NCBI RefSeq assembly: GCF_022829725.1
Contig: NZ_JAKSYG010000256.1
Location: 62,001 to 126,000, forward strand
Direction: 5' to 3'
DNA length: 64,000 nucleotides
Source: Methylobacterium sp. E-005
Lineage (GTDB): Bacteria > Pseudomonadota > Alphaproteobacteria > Rhizobiales > Beijerinckiaceae
The position numbers were made by a program, and so were the translations under genes. Shown piece by piece: positions 8,369-18,656 of this stretch; the first letter of the stretch is position 1, and every line of letters starts with the position of its first letter. The notes beneath the pieces were generated by a model. It had not been told where the DNA came from, made no database searches, and worked only from the letters and a program-made list of their open reading frames with translations.

Positions 8369-9205
8369 ATGCCCTACGTCACCACAGCCGACGGCGCAGA
8401 CATCTTCTACAAGGATTGGGGGCCGAAGGAGGCCCAGCCCATCGTGTTCCATCACGGCTGGCCGCTCTCGTCCGACGATTGGGACGCACAGGCCCTATTC
8501 TTCCTCGGGCACGGCTATCGCGTGGTCGCGCACGACCGCCGCGGGCATGGACGCTCTGCGCAGACCTGGGACGGGCATGACATGGATCATTACGCGGCCG
8601 ACGCGGCTGCGGTGGTCGAGCACCTCGACCTCCGGGACGCGGTCCATGTCGGCCACTCGACCGGCGGCGGCGAGGTCGCCCGCTACGTCGCGCGGCACGG
8701 CGAGCCCGCAGGGCGGGTCGCCAAGGCGGTGCTGGTCTCGGCCGTGCCACCTCTCATGGTCAGGACGGACAGCAATCCGGGCGGACTGCCGCTGGAGGTA
8801 TTCGACGGGTTGCGCAAGGCGCTCGCCGACAACCGCGCACAGTTCTTCCTTGACCTACCGAGCGGGCCTTTTTACGGTTTCAACCGGCCGGGCGCGACGA
8901 CGCTCTCCGGCGTCGTCCAGAATTGGTGGCGCCAGGGTATGATGGGTGGTGCCAAGGCCCACTACGAAGGCATCAGGGCCTTCTCGGAAACCGACCAGAC
9001 CGAGGACCTCAGGGCAATCGGCGTGCCGACGCTCGTGCTCCATGGGGAAGACGACCAGATCGTACCGATCGACAACGCCGGCCGCCTCTCAGCCAGGATT
9101 TTACAAAACGCCACGCTCAAGACCTACCCGGGCTTCTCGCACGGCATGCTGACCGTCAACGCCGAGGTCCTGAACGCGGACCTGTTGGCCTTCGTGCAGT
9201 CCTGA
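8369..9205 (+). CDS. Alpha/beta hydrolase, non-heme chloroperoxidase/arylesterase type
   Basis: 278 residues with a complete catalytic triad. The nucleophile is Ser97 in GHSTGGG, the acid is Asp in HGEDDQIVP and the base is His in GFSHGM near the C-terminus. [12 protein letters not shown] and DRRGHGRS at the N-terminal half are signature phrases of cofactor-free haloperoxidases and related aryl esterases. No signal peptide, so cytosolic. The physiological substrate is probably an ester or lactone; perhydrolysis is a side reaction in the family. It follows the SDR (with gene debris between) and precedes a SnoaL-like gene by 26 bp, so the two are probably co-transcribed under the divergent LysR regulator. 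Confidence 0.88.
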   Translation: MPYVTTADGADIFYKDWGPKEAQPIVFHHGWPLSSDDWDAQALFFLGHGYRVVAHDRRGHGRSAQTWDGHDMDHYAADAAAVVEHLDLRDAVHVGHSTGGGEVARYVARHGEPAGRVAKAVLVSAVPPLMVRTDSNPGGLPLEVFDGLRKALADNRAQFFLDLPSGPFYGFNRPGATTLSGVVQNWWRQGMMGGAKAHYEGIRAFSETDQTEDLRAIGVPTLVLHGEDDQIVPIDNAGRLSARILQNATLKTYPGFSHGMLTVNAEVLNADLLAFVQS

Positions 9206-9231
9206 ACGCTCCAGCTAAAGAGGAACATCCT

Positions 9232-9633
9232 ATGCCTGAGTCCCCGATGACGGCCGCGGATGCGGCGGAGCCGGACTACGAATACCTCCTGAGGTCGAAT
9301 CTGGAACGGGTTTTCAACGAGCGTGACCCGGTCAGGCGCGCGGCCGCACTGGACGAACTCTACGTGGCCGAGCCGGTCATGTACGAGCCGACCAACGTCG
9401 TGCGAGGGCGTGCTGCCATCGCTGACGTCGCCGGCAAGCTGCTGGAACAGTTTGGGCCGACCTTCCGGTTCACGCCCGTCGGCACCGCTTTGGGGCACCA
9501 CGGGCTGGGTTCGCTGCAATGGCAAGCGGGCCCGAATGGCGGCGCCATCGTCGTCACGGGAGCAGACGTGGCCGAAGTCGTGAATGGCAGGATCGCGCGC
9601 CTATGGGTCTTGCTCGACCAGCCGGCGAGTTAG
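9232..9633 (+). CDS. SnoaL/NTF2-like fold protein
   Basis: 133 residues with the small cone-shaped NTF2-like pattern: helices at the N-terminus (LRSNLERVFNERD), a beta strand with YEPTNVVRGRAAI, and final strands VTGADVAEVVNGRIARLWVLLD. This fold is used by polyketide cyclases, isomerases and many binding proteins, so the activity is not predictable. A good AGAGGAA ribosome site precedes the ATG at 9232. Last gene of the LysR-associated cluster. Confidence 0.82.
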   Translation: MPESPMTAADAAEPDYEYLLRSNLERVFNERDPVRRAAALDELYVAEPVMYEPTNVVRGRAAIADVAGKLLEQFGPTFRFTPVGTALGHHGLGSLQWQAGPNGGAIVVTGADVAEVVNGRIARLWVLLDQPAS

Positions 9634-9756
9634 ACGTGGCATCCGACGGAAGCCCGCCGAACCGTAAGCACCGGACGACCGACGAATGGCCGCTTTCAGG
9701 AAGTGGCACCACGAGTCCACGCGTCCGAGTTGGGTCGCATGCCGTAGAACCGCTTG

Positions 9757-9779
9757 GGGTGGATTTCCGTCGATCCGCT
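9757..9779 (+). repeat. Dispersed repeat, copy 2 (23 bp identical to 2005-2027)
   Basis: Second copy of the repeat with core GGTGGATTTCCGTCGATCC, in the 239-bp gap between the SnoaL-like gene and the VOC gene. The preceding 60 bp contain GAATGGCCGCTTTCAGG, resembling words before copy 1. It is non-coding. Confidence 0.7.
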
Positions 9780-9872
9780 TTCGAGCAGTGCCAGCATCGA
9801 CGCGGACATAGCCGAAGGACCGGCCACGATCCGTCGCGGACGAATGGGCCGTTTGCCGCTAGACCATCCCTC

Positions 9873-10346
9873 ATGACGGAACACACAGGCATCCACGTAC
9901 GGCGCGCCGATCATGTCGGCTTCGCGGTCGCTTCCCTCGACGAGGCGCTTCGGTTCTGGGTCGATGGGCTCGGCGCGCGGCTTATGCGGACGGGCGAGAT
10001 GGGGGGAGAGTTCCTTGGTCAGGTGACCGGAGCGCATGGGGCGACGGTGCGCATGGCAATCGTTTCGCTGCCGGACCAGACGATCGAACTCTTGGAGTAT
10101 CAGGGTCCGGAGCGACCAAGCGAGCCAGCCAAGCCGTTCGACCCTGGCTTCGCGCATCTGGCCCTTGTAGTGGATGACATCGACGCGCTTCTGGTGCGGA
10201 TCGCCGTCTACGGCTGGAAGGCGCAAGGCATTCCGCAGCCGATCGCGAGCGGCGCGCGGGCTGGAACGCGGGTGATCTACGCCGTTGGTCCTGACGGCGC
10301 GACGATCGAGTTTATGCAGCCGCCAGCTACCGCCCAAGATCGCTGA
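9873..10346 (+). CDS. VOC family (glyoxalase-like) metalloprotein
   Basis: 157 residues with the two beta-alpha-beta-beta-beta modules of the vicinal oxygen chelate fold. First module: ADHVGFAVASLDEALRFWVDGLGARL, with His as first metal ligand; DQTIELLEY supplies the Glu. Second module: FAHLALVVDDIDALLVRI with His, and GATIEFMQP with the final Glu. These four ligands and the overall layout match methylmalonyl-CoA epimerase/lactoylglutathione lyase relatives. The window also encodes a mutase small subunit far away at 59-61 kb, but there is no linkage that would assign this as the epimerase. Confidence 0.82.
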   Translation: MTEHTGIHVRRADHVGFAVASLDEALRFWVDGLGARLMRTGEMGGEFLGQVTGAHGATVRMAIVSLPDQTIELLEYQGPERPSEPAKPFDPGFAHLALVVDDIDALLVRIAVYGWKAQGIPQPIASGARAGTRVIYAVGPDGATIEFMQPPATAQDR

Positions 10347-10483
10347 TCCCGCCAGGCAGCGGACCGCTTGCCACAAGGAGCCCAAGTCGCCGGATGAACG
10401 TCGAGGGGCTGCCTGTGGGAAGCCTACAGGGCGATGCAGGCGTCCGGGTTGGGTTGGTAGCGGTAGCGAGCTGCCGTGCCGGT

Positions 10484-10618
10484 CTACCGGAACGGGTTGT
10501 TGTCAGTTGTCGGCTTCACCCCCTGGAGCATCCGGTACAAAGTCCACTCCTCGACGATTTTCTTGCCGGGGAGGTAGCAGAGGCCGATCTCACCTCCATC
10601 AGAAAGCTTCGCGGTCAC
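10484..10618 (-). CDS. Putative 44-residue protein, GTG start
   Basis: Minus-strand frame from GTG at 10618 to TAG at 10484-10486. The product includes GGEIGLCYLPGKKIVEEWT and ends in DNNPFR. The balanced composition (Lys, Glu, Trp, Tyr, Asn), unlike the Arg/Ala/Gly-rich shadow frames of this genome, is why I list it. Codon use also avoids the strong GC3 bias. There is no clear Shine-Dalgarno sequence and it lies antisense to the start of the integrase remnant, so it may itself be a remnant of the same mobile element. Function unknown. Confidence 0.35.
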   Translation of the reverse strand: MTAKLSDGGEIGLCYLPGKKIVEEWTLYRMLQGVKPTTDNNPFR

Positions 10619-11151
10619 CGCTACGCCAGAAGGACGTGATCGGCGAGGGGGAGCCAATTCCGGAAGGGCAGGGACTCTCGGGCATCCTGCTAAACGGCCG
10701 GCGCTGGGCGAACGGGCTCACCGGGTCCGTCCTCGCCGCCGACTTGGTGGTGCGGAAGGCCACGACGAAGACCGGTGCCTTTGTCGCGCACGATCTCAAG
10801 CTCTGCCCGCTGGTGCTGCCCCTGCTGGACCGCGTGCCAGTTGATCGCAGGGTCGGGCCGGTCATCCTCGATGAGCCCGCAGGTCGGCCCTACGCCGCGT
10901 CAGCCTACGGGCGTGAATGGCGGATCGTAGCTCGGGCGGCCGGCGTGCCGGATCACGTCCGGAACATGGACGCGCGGGCCGGGGCGATCACGGAAGCCGA
11001 AGATAAGGGGGCCGACCTCGACCACATCCGGTCGGCGGCGGCTCACACATAGATTTCGACGACGCAGCGCTACTCGCGCGGCGCAGTCGGAAAATCGCGG
11101 ACGGTGGCGGAGCCGAGGTTCGCCCATCGGGCCGCGAAGAACGGGGCCTGA
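10612..11151 (+). pseudogene. Tyrosine recombinase (phage-type integrase) remnant with in-frame amber
   Basis: The frame reads PLRQKDVIGEGEPIPEG, then WANGLTG, then RKATTKTGAFVAHDL, PVILDEPAGRPYAASAYGREW, NMDARAGAITEAEDKGADLD and SAAAHT, which I recognise as the catalytic domain of integrases common in this bacterial family. A TAG at 11050-11052 interrupts it, but the same frame goes on with ISTTQRYSRGAVGKSR up to TGA at 11149-11151, containing the expected catalytic Tyr region. So a single CAG-to-TAG change could explain the stop. The N-terminal DNA-binding half is missing, so the gene was already truncated. It points at a tRNA-Gly gene 88 bp downstream, a typical integration site. Confidence 0.7.
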
Positions 11152-11238
11152 ACAGCCCATAGGGAACGCGACGGGGAACGTGGGGAACGCGAGATCAGCG
11201 GCAGACTGTCAGAAAGGCTGATGCTTGAGCGAGTTAGT

Positions 11239-11313
11239 TGGAGCGGGCGATCGGGATCGAACCGACGACATTCAGCTTGGGAAGCTGACGTTCTACCACT
11301 GAACTACGCCCGC
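11239..11313 (-). tRNA. tRNA-Gly (anticodon CCC)
   Basis: 75 nt on the minus strand, 5' GCGGGCGUAGUUCAGUGGUAG at 11313 downward. Acceptor stem GCGGGCG/CGCCCGC pairs fully, the D-loop has AGUGGUAG, the anticodon arm CAGC-UUCCCAA-GCUG places CCC at 34-36, and the T arm has GGUUCGAUCC. Discriminator U is followed by an encoded CCA (11241-11239). CCC reads GGG codons. The neighbouring integrase remnant suggests that this tRNA was or is an attachment site; I did not find a duplicated 3' end in the window. Confidence 0.96.
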
Positions 11314-11494
11314 GGACATAAACCGCGTCCGACACAGCCAAAGCGGTTCAACCGCTCAGCCTGAAACCGGAGCATTCATGCTCGGGCATGATCTAACAGC
11401 CGGACCACGGCGGCGTCAAACGGATCATCTGCGCTTTTCAGCGTCAGTCTTCGCACGGGTACGGCGCCGTCAGATCCCCCGGTTACGGACCCGA

Positions 11495-11842
11495 TCAGGC
11501 CACGCGCGACACGCTGCCGGTCTGCGGGCGGTGGGTCTCGCGGGCGGAGTCGTAGGCTCGGTTCCGGAGGGCCGTCTCACTGGGCAATTGATCGATCACG
11601 GTGCCGGAGGATCGATCGACGACCTGGAAGACGATGGTGCTCGTATCGGGATCCTGGATGTAACGCGCCTTTCCGTTGGTCGTGCCGATATCGAGCTTCA
11701 CCGCAGGTTCCAACGGCGTGGAACTCGCGGCGGAGTCGGAGGCCTGTTGCGTGTCGGCCGTGGCGGCCGGAGCGGCTGTGGCTCCGAGGGCGTCCAGGCC
11801 CTGCGGTCCCGGGGACGGGGCCGCCAGCGGGCGGATCTCCAT
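11495..11842 (-). CDS. FlaG-like small protein
   Basis: 115 residues. The N-terminal 50 are Ala/Pro/Ser-rich and likely disordered. The C-terminal part, VKLDIGTTNGKARYIQDPDTSTIVFQVVDRSSGTVIDQLPSE, has the IVFQVVD-x-x-x-G-x-V-x-Q-x-P pattern of the FlaG family, which is linked to flagellar filament length. No flagellar genes are in the window, so the link is by family only. Confidence 0.6.
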   Translation of the reverse strand: MEIRPLAAPSPGPQGLDALGATAAPAATADTQQASDSAASSTPLEPAVKLDIGTTNGKARYIQDPDTSTIVFQVVDRSSGTVIDQLPSETALRNRAYDSARETHRPQTGSVSRVA

Positions 11843-12111
11843 GGCTGATCTCCTGCGATCCTGTGATCGGAGGATTGAGTCGCGAGTCTGCCTAAGCGTC
11901 TCTTAACGCTGGCAGCCCATCCACCGGATGTCGGAGGCCGATCCGGCGTGGCCTGAACAGTCCGTTACCGCATCGACACAAATCTTTGCTGTTCTCGCAT
12001 CCGCGGCGCAGAACGGTTGCGTCCGCCATTTGACGGGGTCGCCGGATGCGCCGGTTCTGCGCGGTCATGATGATCATGACGTCGTCGCTCGCGGCGGCGG
12101 AGGATGGCGGC

Positions 12112-12579
12112 ATGGCGGCGAGTCGGAGCCGCTTCATCGCGCAGTACCGGTGTGCGCTGGCGGCGCGCCTGGAAGAGATGCATCGGCGCGGTCCGGTCGA
12201 AGAGTCGCGCGGCCGCTTCATCATCCTCGCGCTGCGCGACGAGCCCCAGCGCTACGTTCAGTGCCTCTTCCACGACCGCGACACGCGCATGTTGTGCGAG
12301 GCTTCGTCGGGCGCCTACGGCCCGACCGGCAAGGGCCGCCTGCACCTGGAGCCAGCCGCCCGGTCGGCTCTGCGGGCGCTCGGCTATGTCCAGGCCAGCC
12401 CGCGCGAGAGCTTCGCCCGCGAGGTCGAGCTCGGGGATCCGCCGGATGTCGCCATCGCGGCGGAACTGATGCTGGCGGCGCTGCATGACGGACATGGCGC
12501 CCGCCCGGGATCCGCGATGAAAGTCTCGGTCCCACCCGGCGACGATCCGGACGCCGCCTGCGGCACGCCCACATCCTGA
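12112..12579 (+). CDS. Conserved hypothetical protein, TY-Chap/YbjN-like fold
   Basis: 155 residues; start at ATG 12112 is supported by GGAGGA 7 bases upstream and gives no hydrophobic leader, whereas the longer frame from 12046 would add an odd Met-rich stretch. The pattern is a helix (FIAQYRCALAARLEEM), strands RFIILALRD and RYVQCLFH, a loop, and the helix-turn LHLEPAARSALRALGY, which resembles the TY-Chap/secretion chaperone-like domain: a strand-rich core where a residue is scored against a L-x-P-x-x-x-x-x-L-x-x-L-G-Y motif. Function unknown. Its stop lies inside a hairpin shared with the end of thiC. Confidence 0.6.
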   Translation: MAASRSRFIAQYRCALAARLEEMHRRGPVEESRGRFIILALRDEPQRYVQCLFHDRDTRMLCEASSGAYGPTGKGRLHLEPAARSALRALGYVQASPRESFAREVELGDPPDVAIAAELMLAALHDGHGARPGSAMKVSVPPGDDPDAACGTPTS

Positions 12580-12597
12580 TCGGACCGGGCGTGCCGC
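12560..12597. terminator. Strong hairpin between convergent genes
   Basis: Perfect 11-bp stem GCGGCACGCCC / GGGCGTGCCGC with a 16-base loop, just beyond the end of thiC and overlapping the end of the opposite gene. It has no U tract, but the symmetry and place between two converging genes suggest a bidirectional transcription end. Confidence 0.5.
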
Positions 12598-12601
12598 GTG
12601 C

Positions 12602-14664
<2,063 letters not shown>

Positions 14665-14829
14665 ATTCAAGACTCACGGTTGCTGCGGGCTTTGTCAATG
14701 CTGCGCGCAGATCCCGGACGACATCCGCGCACGGAGGTCTGAAGGCGTTCGAAGCCGTACCCAATTGCAAGATCGGCGGAAGCGGTCCTAGGGAGGGCCT
14801 TCACGTGCCGCTTCCTCCCGCCGATCCGA

Positions 14830-15657
14830 ATGCGCCTTCTCGCCGGCCTCGCGCTCGCGGTGCTCCTCCTGTACGGGCTGGCGCTCATCGCGCTCGCCTT
14901 GGGACAACGCCGATTCCTGTATCCCGGCGCCTATCGGCCGCCGCCGCTGGCGCCGGTGCCGCCGGGTGTCGAGCGGATCACGATCGCCACCGCGGACGGC
15001 GAAACCCTTCACGCTTTGTGGCGCGCCCCACGGTCGGGTTGCGGCGTCGTGATCACCTTCCACGGCAATGGTGGCCGTCCGGAACCGCACGCCGCGCGCT
15101 TCTCGGCCGATCCCTGGCGCGCGGCCGGCTGGGGCGTGCTGGCCCCCGCCTATCGCGGGTATCCCGGCTCGACCGGCAGCCCCAGCGAGTCGGGGCTGAT
15201 CCGCGACGGCGTCGCGGCTGTGGCGGAGGCCGCGGCGCGGGCGCCGGGGGCTCCGATCCTGCTGCACGGTCATTCCCTCGGTGCCGCCGTGGCGGTCGCG
15301 GTGGCGGAGCGGGACTCCGCGATCGGGCTCTACCTGGAGGCGCCGTTCGACTCGATGACCCACACGGTGCGGCTGCATGCCCCGCTGGTACCACCCTGGC
15401 TCCTGCGCGACACTTTCCGCTCGGATCTGCGCATCCGCACCGGGACGGCGCCGGTGCTGATCGTGCAGGGCCGCGACGATCCGGTAGTGCCGGCCAAGCT
15501 CGCTCAGGCGCTCGCCGCCGCGGCCGGGTCCCGGGCTCGGATCGAACTGGTGCCGGGCAATCACGTCTCCATCCTGGGCCTCAGGGATCGCGAGGCGGCG
15601 GTGTGGTTCGGCGCGGGCGTTGGCGGCGGCTGCGCCCCGGCCGAGACGGCGGGGTAA
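14830..15657 (+). CDS. Membrane-anchored alpha/beta hydrolase (BEM46/ABHD13-like)
   Basis: 275 residues. A signal anchor at about 3-26 (LLAGLALAVLLLYGLALIALAL) is followed by RRFLYPGAYRPPP, typical of the bacterial BEM46-like hydrolases. The oxyanion loop FHGNGG, the nucleophile elbow GHSLGAA, the acid in QGRDDPVVP and the base His in GNHVSI complete the triad. It probably acts on the periplasmic face on an unknown ester or thioester. It reads away from thiC and its leader, 160 bp apart, and is followed closely by an HNH-type gene. Confidence 0.85.
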   Translation: MRLLAGLALAVLLLYGLALIALALGQRRFLYPGAYRPPPLAPVPPGVERITIATADGETLHALWRAPRSGCGVVITFHGNGGRPEPHAARFSADPWRAAGWGVLAPAYRGYPGSTGSPSESGLIRDGVAAVAEAAARAPGAPILLHGHSLGAAVAVAVAERDSAIGLYLEAPFDSMTHTVRLHAPLVPPWLLRDTFRSDLRIRTGTAPVLIVQGRDDPVVPAKLAQALAAAAGSRARIELVPGNHVSILGLRDREAAVWFGAGVGGGCAPAETAG

Positions 15658-15680
15658 CGGGTGGATGGGGGAGGGTGAGC

Positions 15681-16055
15681 GTGGTTGGACGGCGGTCCCA
15701 GCGCTGGAGCGCCGATGATCCCGATGAGCTGGGCGGCGCCCGGCGGGTCGATCCGGTCTGCCCGCTCTGCGAGCGTCCGATCCCACCCCGCGCGCGCTCC
15801 AGCCTCCACCATCTGACGCCCAAGCTGAAGGGTGGCACCCATCACGGCACCGTGCGGCTGCACCAGATCTGCCACTCGGCCATCCACGCCCGCTACAGCG
15901 AGGCCGAGATCGCGAACCGGCTCGCCGACGTGGAGGCCCTGCGGACCGATCCGGAGATCGCCCGATTTCTCGCCTGGGTGCGCGGCAAGCCCGATGATTT
16001 TCACGCCGCCACGCGCATGACCCGCGACCGGCGGGCATCGAGACGTAAAGTCTGA
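15681..16055 (+). CDS. HNH-type zinc protein
   Basis: 124 residues starting at GTG 15681, which has GGGGGAGG six bases upstream; GTG 15675 is an alternative. The first zinc half is CPLCERPI; the core reads SLHHLTPKLKGGTHHGTVRLHQICHSAIHARYS, matching the HNH nuclease pattern in which HH is the catalytic pair and the C-x-x-C and later C/H residues hold zinc. The C-terminal tail has DRRASRRK and could touch nucleic acid. This short HNH family is common in alphaproteobacterial chromosomes without a restriction partner, so the role is unknown. Confidence 0.75.
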   Translation: MVGRRSQRWSADDPDELGGARRVDPVCPLCERPIPPRARSSLHHLTPKLKGGTHHGTVRLHQICHSAIHARYSEAEIANRLADVEALRTDPEIARFLAWVRGKPDDFHAATRMTRDRRASRRKV

Positions 16056-16163
16056 GCGGCGGGTATTTACTGACTCTTCGCCACGTCGGCAGAACGATGT
16101 CAGTTCGAACCTTGCCGTCAACCAGAACGGGTCCAGGATCATCCCAGTATCGGGGATACGATA

Positions 16164-17234
16164 ATGGCCGACACTGGGGACACGCGGGATCGACTGGCCT
16201 GGGTCGATATCGCCAAGGGGATCTGCATCCTCCTGGTCGTGATGATGCATTCCGTGACGGGTACGGGTGACGCCATGGGCGGGGAGGGCTTCCTCCACCC
16301 GGTGGTCGCCTTCGCGAAGCCGTTCCGGATCCCGGATTTCTTCCTGCTGTCGGGCCTCTTCATGGGACGGGTGATCGACCGCGACTGGCGCCTGTTCTCG
16401 GACCGCCGCGTGGTCCACTTCGCCTACTTCTACCTGCTGTGGCTGGTGATCCAGTCGGCGGCCCGGTACGGTAAGATCGTGGGCGATGGCGGCCCGGCGG
16501 CGTTCGCAGCCCATCTCGCGCATGCCCTGATCGAGCCCTATTCCAGTCTGTGGTTCATCTACCTTTTGGCGGTGTTCTCGGTGGTGACCAAGGCATTGCG
16601 CCGCGTGCCGGGCGTTGTGCTGCTGGCCGCGGCCGCGCTGCTGCAGATCGCCGACATCCGCAGTGATTCCACCCTGATCGAGGAATTCTGTGCCCGCTAC
16701 GTCTTCTTCGTCGCCGGGTATCTGTTCGCGGCCCGGATCTTCCCCCTCGCCGACATGGCCCGTCGCCACGTCGGGCCAGCGCTCGGCGGCCTCGCCCTCT
16801 GGGCCGTCCTCGAAGGGTGGCTGGCGCTGACGCCGGCGGGCAACACAGCCCATCCGACCCTGGCGAGCCTGCCGCTGGTGAGCCTCGCCCTCGGCGCGGC
16901 CGGCGCGCTGGCGATCGTGGTGGCGGCAGCCCTGATCGGCCGGACCGGCGGCCCCGCGGCGGACGCGATCCGCGCCTGCGGCCGGCGCTCGATCGTCATC
17001 TATCTCGCGTTCTCGCTGCCGATGGCGGCGACGCGGGAGATCCTCATCCGCACCGGGATCATCGCCGATATCGGCGCCGTGAGCCTCATCGTGATGGTCG
17101 TCGCGGTGCTGGTTCCGCTCGCCCTGGAGTGGCTCGTGCGCGGCACGCCCCTGAACATCCTGTTCGTCCGGCCCGCCCGCTGCCACCTCGCGCCGGCGCA
17201 TGGGCTGGCCCGTCTGGCCGTCCCGGCCACCTGA
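16164..17234 (+). CDS. Acyltransferase 3 family membrane protein
   Basis: 356 residues with about ten hydrophobic helices. The N-terminal phrase RLAWVDIAKGICILLVVMMHSVTG carries the conserved D-x-x-K-G and M-H of the OafA/NodX-like acyltransferase 3 family; the later PDFFLLSGLFMGR is the other signature (F-F-x-L-S-G-x-x-x). Such proteins add acetyl or similar groups to surface sugars or lipids. No polysaccharide cluster is nearby, so the acceptor is not known. An alternative is a related but non-catalytic membrane protein. Confidence 0.85.
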   Translation: MADTGDTRDRLAWVDIAKGICILLVVMMHSVTGTGDAMGGEGFLHPVVAFAKPFRIPDFFLLSGLFMGRVIDRDWRLFSDRRVVHFAYFYLLWLVIQSAARYGKIVGDGGPAAFAAHLAHALIEPYSSLWFIYLLAVFSVVTKALRRVPGVVLLAAAALLQIADIRSDSTLIEEFCARYVFFVAGYLFAARIFPLADMARRHVGPALGGLALWAVLEGWLALTPAGNTAHPTLASLPLVSLALGAAGALAIVVAAALIGRTGGPAADAIRACGRRSIVIYLAFSLPMAATREILIRTGIIADIGAVSLIVMVVAVLVPLALEWLVRGTPLNILFVRPARCHLAPAHGLARLAVPAT

Positions 17235-17243
17235 TGGACCGGC

Positions 17244-17489
17244 TCAGCCTTCGAACGCGATGCCGATCCGACGGCTTCGCCGCCATGCGACGGTGGCAGG
17301 GCGCGGATCGCCCCCCGCCGTGAGCCGCAGCGGGAATCGATCCGGCACCGGCTGATCGTCCTCCATTTCGATCTGGGCACCCGTGTCGGTCGCGTCCCAG
17401 ACGAGGCAGTTCACCTCCCCGTCGGCGAGCAGCAGGGAGCCGAACGTGAAGGCGTTCCGGCGGAACGTGCCGCGGCGGTCCTCCGTCAT
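17244..17489 (-). CDS. PilZ domain protein
   Basis: 81 residues, a lone PilZ domain. RRGTFRRNAFTF gives the R-x-x-x-R binding turn for cyclic di-GMP, and LVWDATDTGAQIEME the D-x-S/T-x-x-G strand, here D-x-T-x-x-G. The ending RRIGIAFEG is the usual last strand. GGAGAGG before the ATG at 17489 supports this start over one seven residues earlier. It may be an effector for the diguanylate cyclase at 21-23 kb, though no linkage shows it. Confidence 0.82.
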   Translation of the reverse strand: MTEDRRGTFRRNAFTFGSLLLADGEVNCLVWDATDTGAQIEMEDDQPVPDRFPLRLTAGGDPRPATVAWRRSRRIGIAFEG

Positions 17490-17603
17490 GAGCCTCTCCA
17501 TCGGTCGCATCCGCCCGCGGAAACGGGTTTTGCCGTCCGAGACCCTGCGGGAGGGCCGTTAACAGGCTGAATACGAATGCCGAGCTCTGCAGTCCAGCAG
17601 AGA

Positions 17604-18068
17604 TCAATAATCGTCGCGATAGTCTCTGTAGCGCCGTGGCGCGGGCCGGTCATAATCGTCATCGTAGGGGCGACGCACCGGCGGGCGATCGTAATCACAG
17701 TCGTCGTCGCGATCGTCGCGGTAATCGTCGCGGCGGCGGTTATAGCCATCGTCCCGGTAGCGGTCGTTCGATCCGCCTGCGGTGATGCGCGGTGCGTACC
17801 AGCAGCTCTTCGGCTGGCCCGGGGCCGGATCGCCGAAGGTTTGGGCGTTGCAGGCGATCACGCCGCCCTGCGGGAACGGCCGGCCGTTGGTGCGGCCGGG
17901 GACGCCGAAATAGACGTTGGTGGGATAGGGCATCCGGCAGACACCCCCCTCCTGCGCGCAGGCGATCAGGTTCACCGTGTCGAGCTGATACCCGTATGCG
18001 GCGGTGAGCCCGATCAGGCTCATCCCCAACGTGCCGGCCGCGATGGCCGCGACGATCCGATTCTGCAC
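17604..18068 (-). CDS. Exported protein with Arg/Asp/Tyr-rich tail
   Basis: 154 residues. GTG start at 18068 has GGGGGAAT upstream and yields a signal peptide (IVAAIAAGTLGMSLIGLTAAYG). The mature part has four Cys (ACAQ, GVCR, IACN, SCWY), suggesting two disulfides, and a Pro/Gly-rich segment. The last about 50 residues are a low-complexity run of D, R and Y (for example YRDDGYNRRRDDYRDD) without clear periodicity. I do not recognise the family with confidence; similar D/R/Y tails occur in exported proteins of this group. Role unknown. Confidence 0.65.
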   Translation of the reverse strand: MQNRIVAAIAAGTLGMSLIGLTAAYGYQLDTVNLIACAQEGGVCRMPYPTNVYFGVPGRTNGRPFPQGGVIACNAQTFGDPAPGQPKSCWYAPRITAGGSNDRYRDDGYNRRRDDYRDDRDDDCDYDRPPVRRPYDDDYDRPAPRRYRDYRDDY

Positions 18069-18251
18069 GTCCCCGATTCCCCCGTGATGCGCGATGCGGG
18101 GGCCGAATAATCCGGATGGCGGCTTCCGGCCAGCGGCTGCGCTCGCTATGGCCTCGCCCGACGGGATCGATCGCGCCGCGGGGGTGGATCGATCGGCAGG
18201 AGGACGTCGCGCGCTGGTCGCCGCTGGACCGCGTCGTGTCGGGAGGGTCGA

Positions 18252-18656
18252 GTGAGAGATTCGTCCGCGCATGAGCTGTTGCTGCTCAGCGCCTTGCAGG
18301 AATGCCGGATCGACCTTGCGGCGGCGCGCAGGGACGAGGCCGAGCGGGCCGCCGTTCGGGGGGAACTGGCGGCTGCCTTGCAGCGCGAGGCGGCTCTGAA
18401 CGCCGAGATCGTCCTGGAGCGGGAGCGGGCGGAGGCGGTCCGTCTCGTCCTCCAGGCGCTGCTGATGAGCCTCCGGCGATTCGGCCTGCGCCGCCGTCTC
18501 TTCCTATCCCGTATCGCCCGGCTGGGCCGGGAAACGCCGGATTCCGGCCCGCAATCGGCCCGGCACGCGGTGATGCTGAGCGAGGCGCGTCGGGTCATGG
18601 GTGTGGCGCATCCGCCGGACCCGGCACCCGGGCCCGAGAGGTTGACGCCGTCTTAA
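18252..18656 (+). CDS. Hypothetical helical protein
   Basis: 134 residues starting at GTG 18252 after GAGGGTCG. The first 80 residues (ELLLLSALQECRIDLAAARRDEAERAAVRGELAAAL...) have a regular hydrophobic spacing with many Glu/Arg and likely form a long coiled coil. A basic segment SLRRFGLRRRLFLSRIARLGR follows. No known domain recognised. Divergent from the exported D/R/Y protein. Confidence 0.5.
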   Translation: MRDSSAHELLLLSALQECRIDLAAARRDEAERAAVRGELAAALQREAALNAEIVLERERAEAVRLVLQALLMSLRRFGLRRRLFLSRIARLGRETPDSGPQSARHAVMLSEARRVMGVAHPPDPAPGPERLTPS

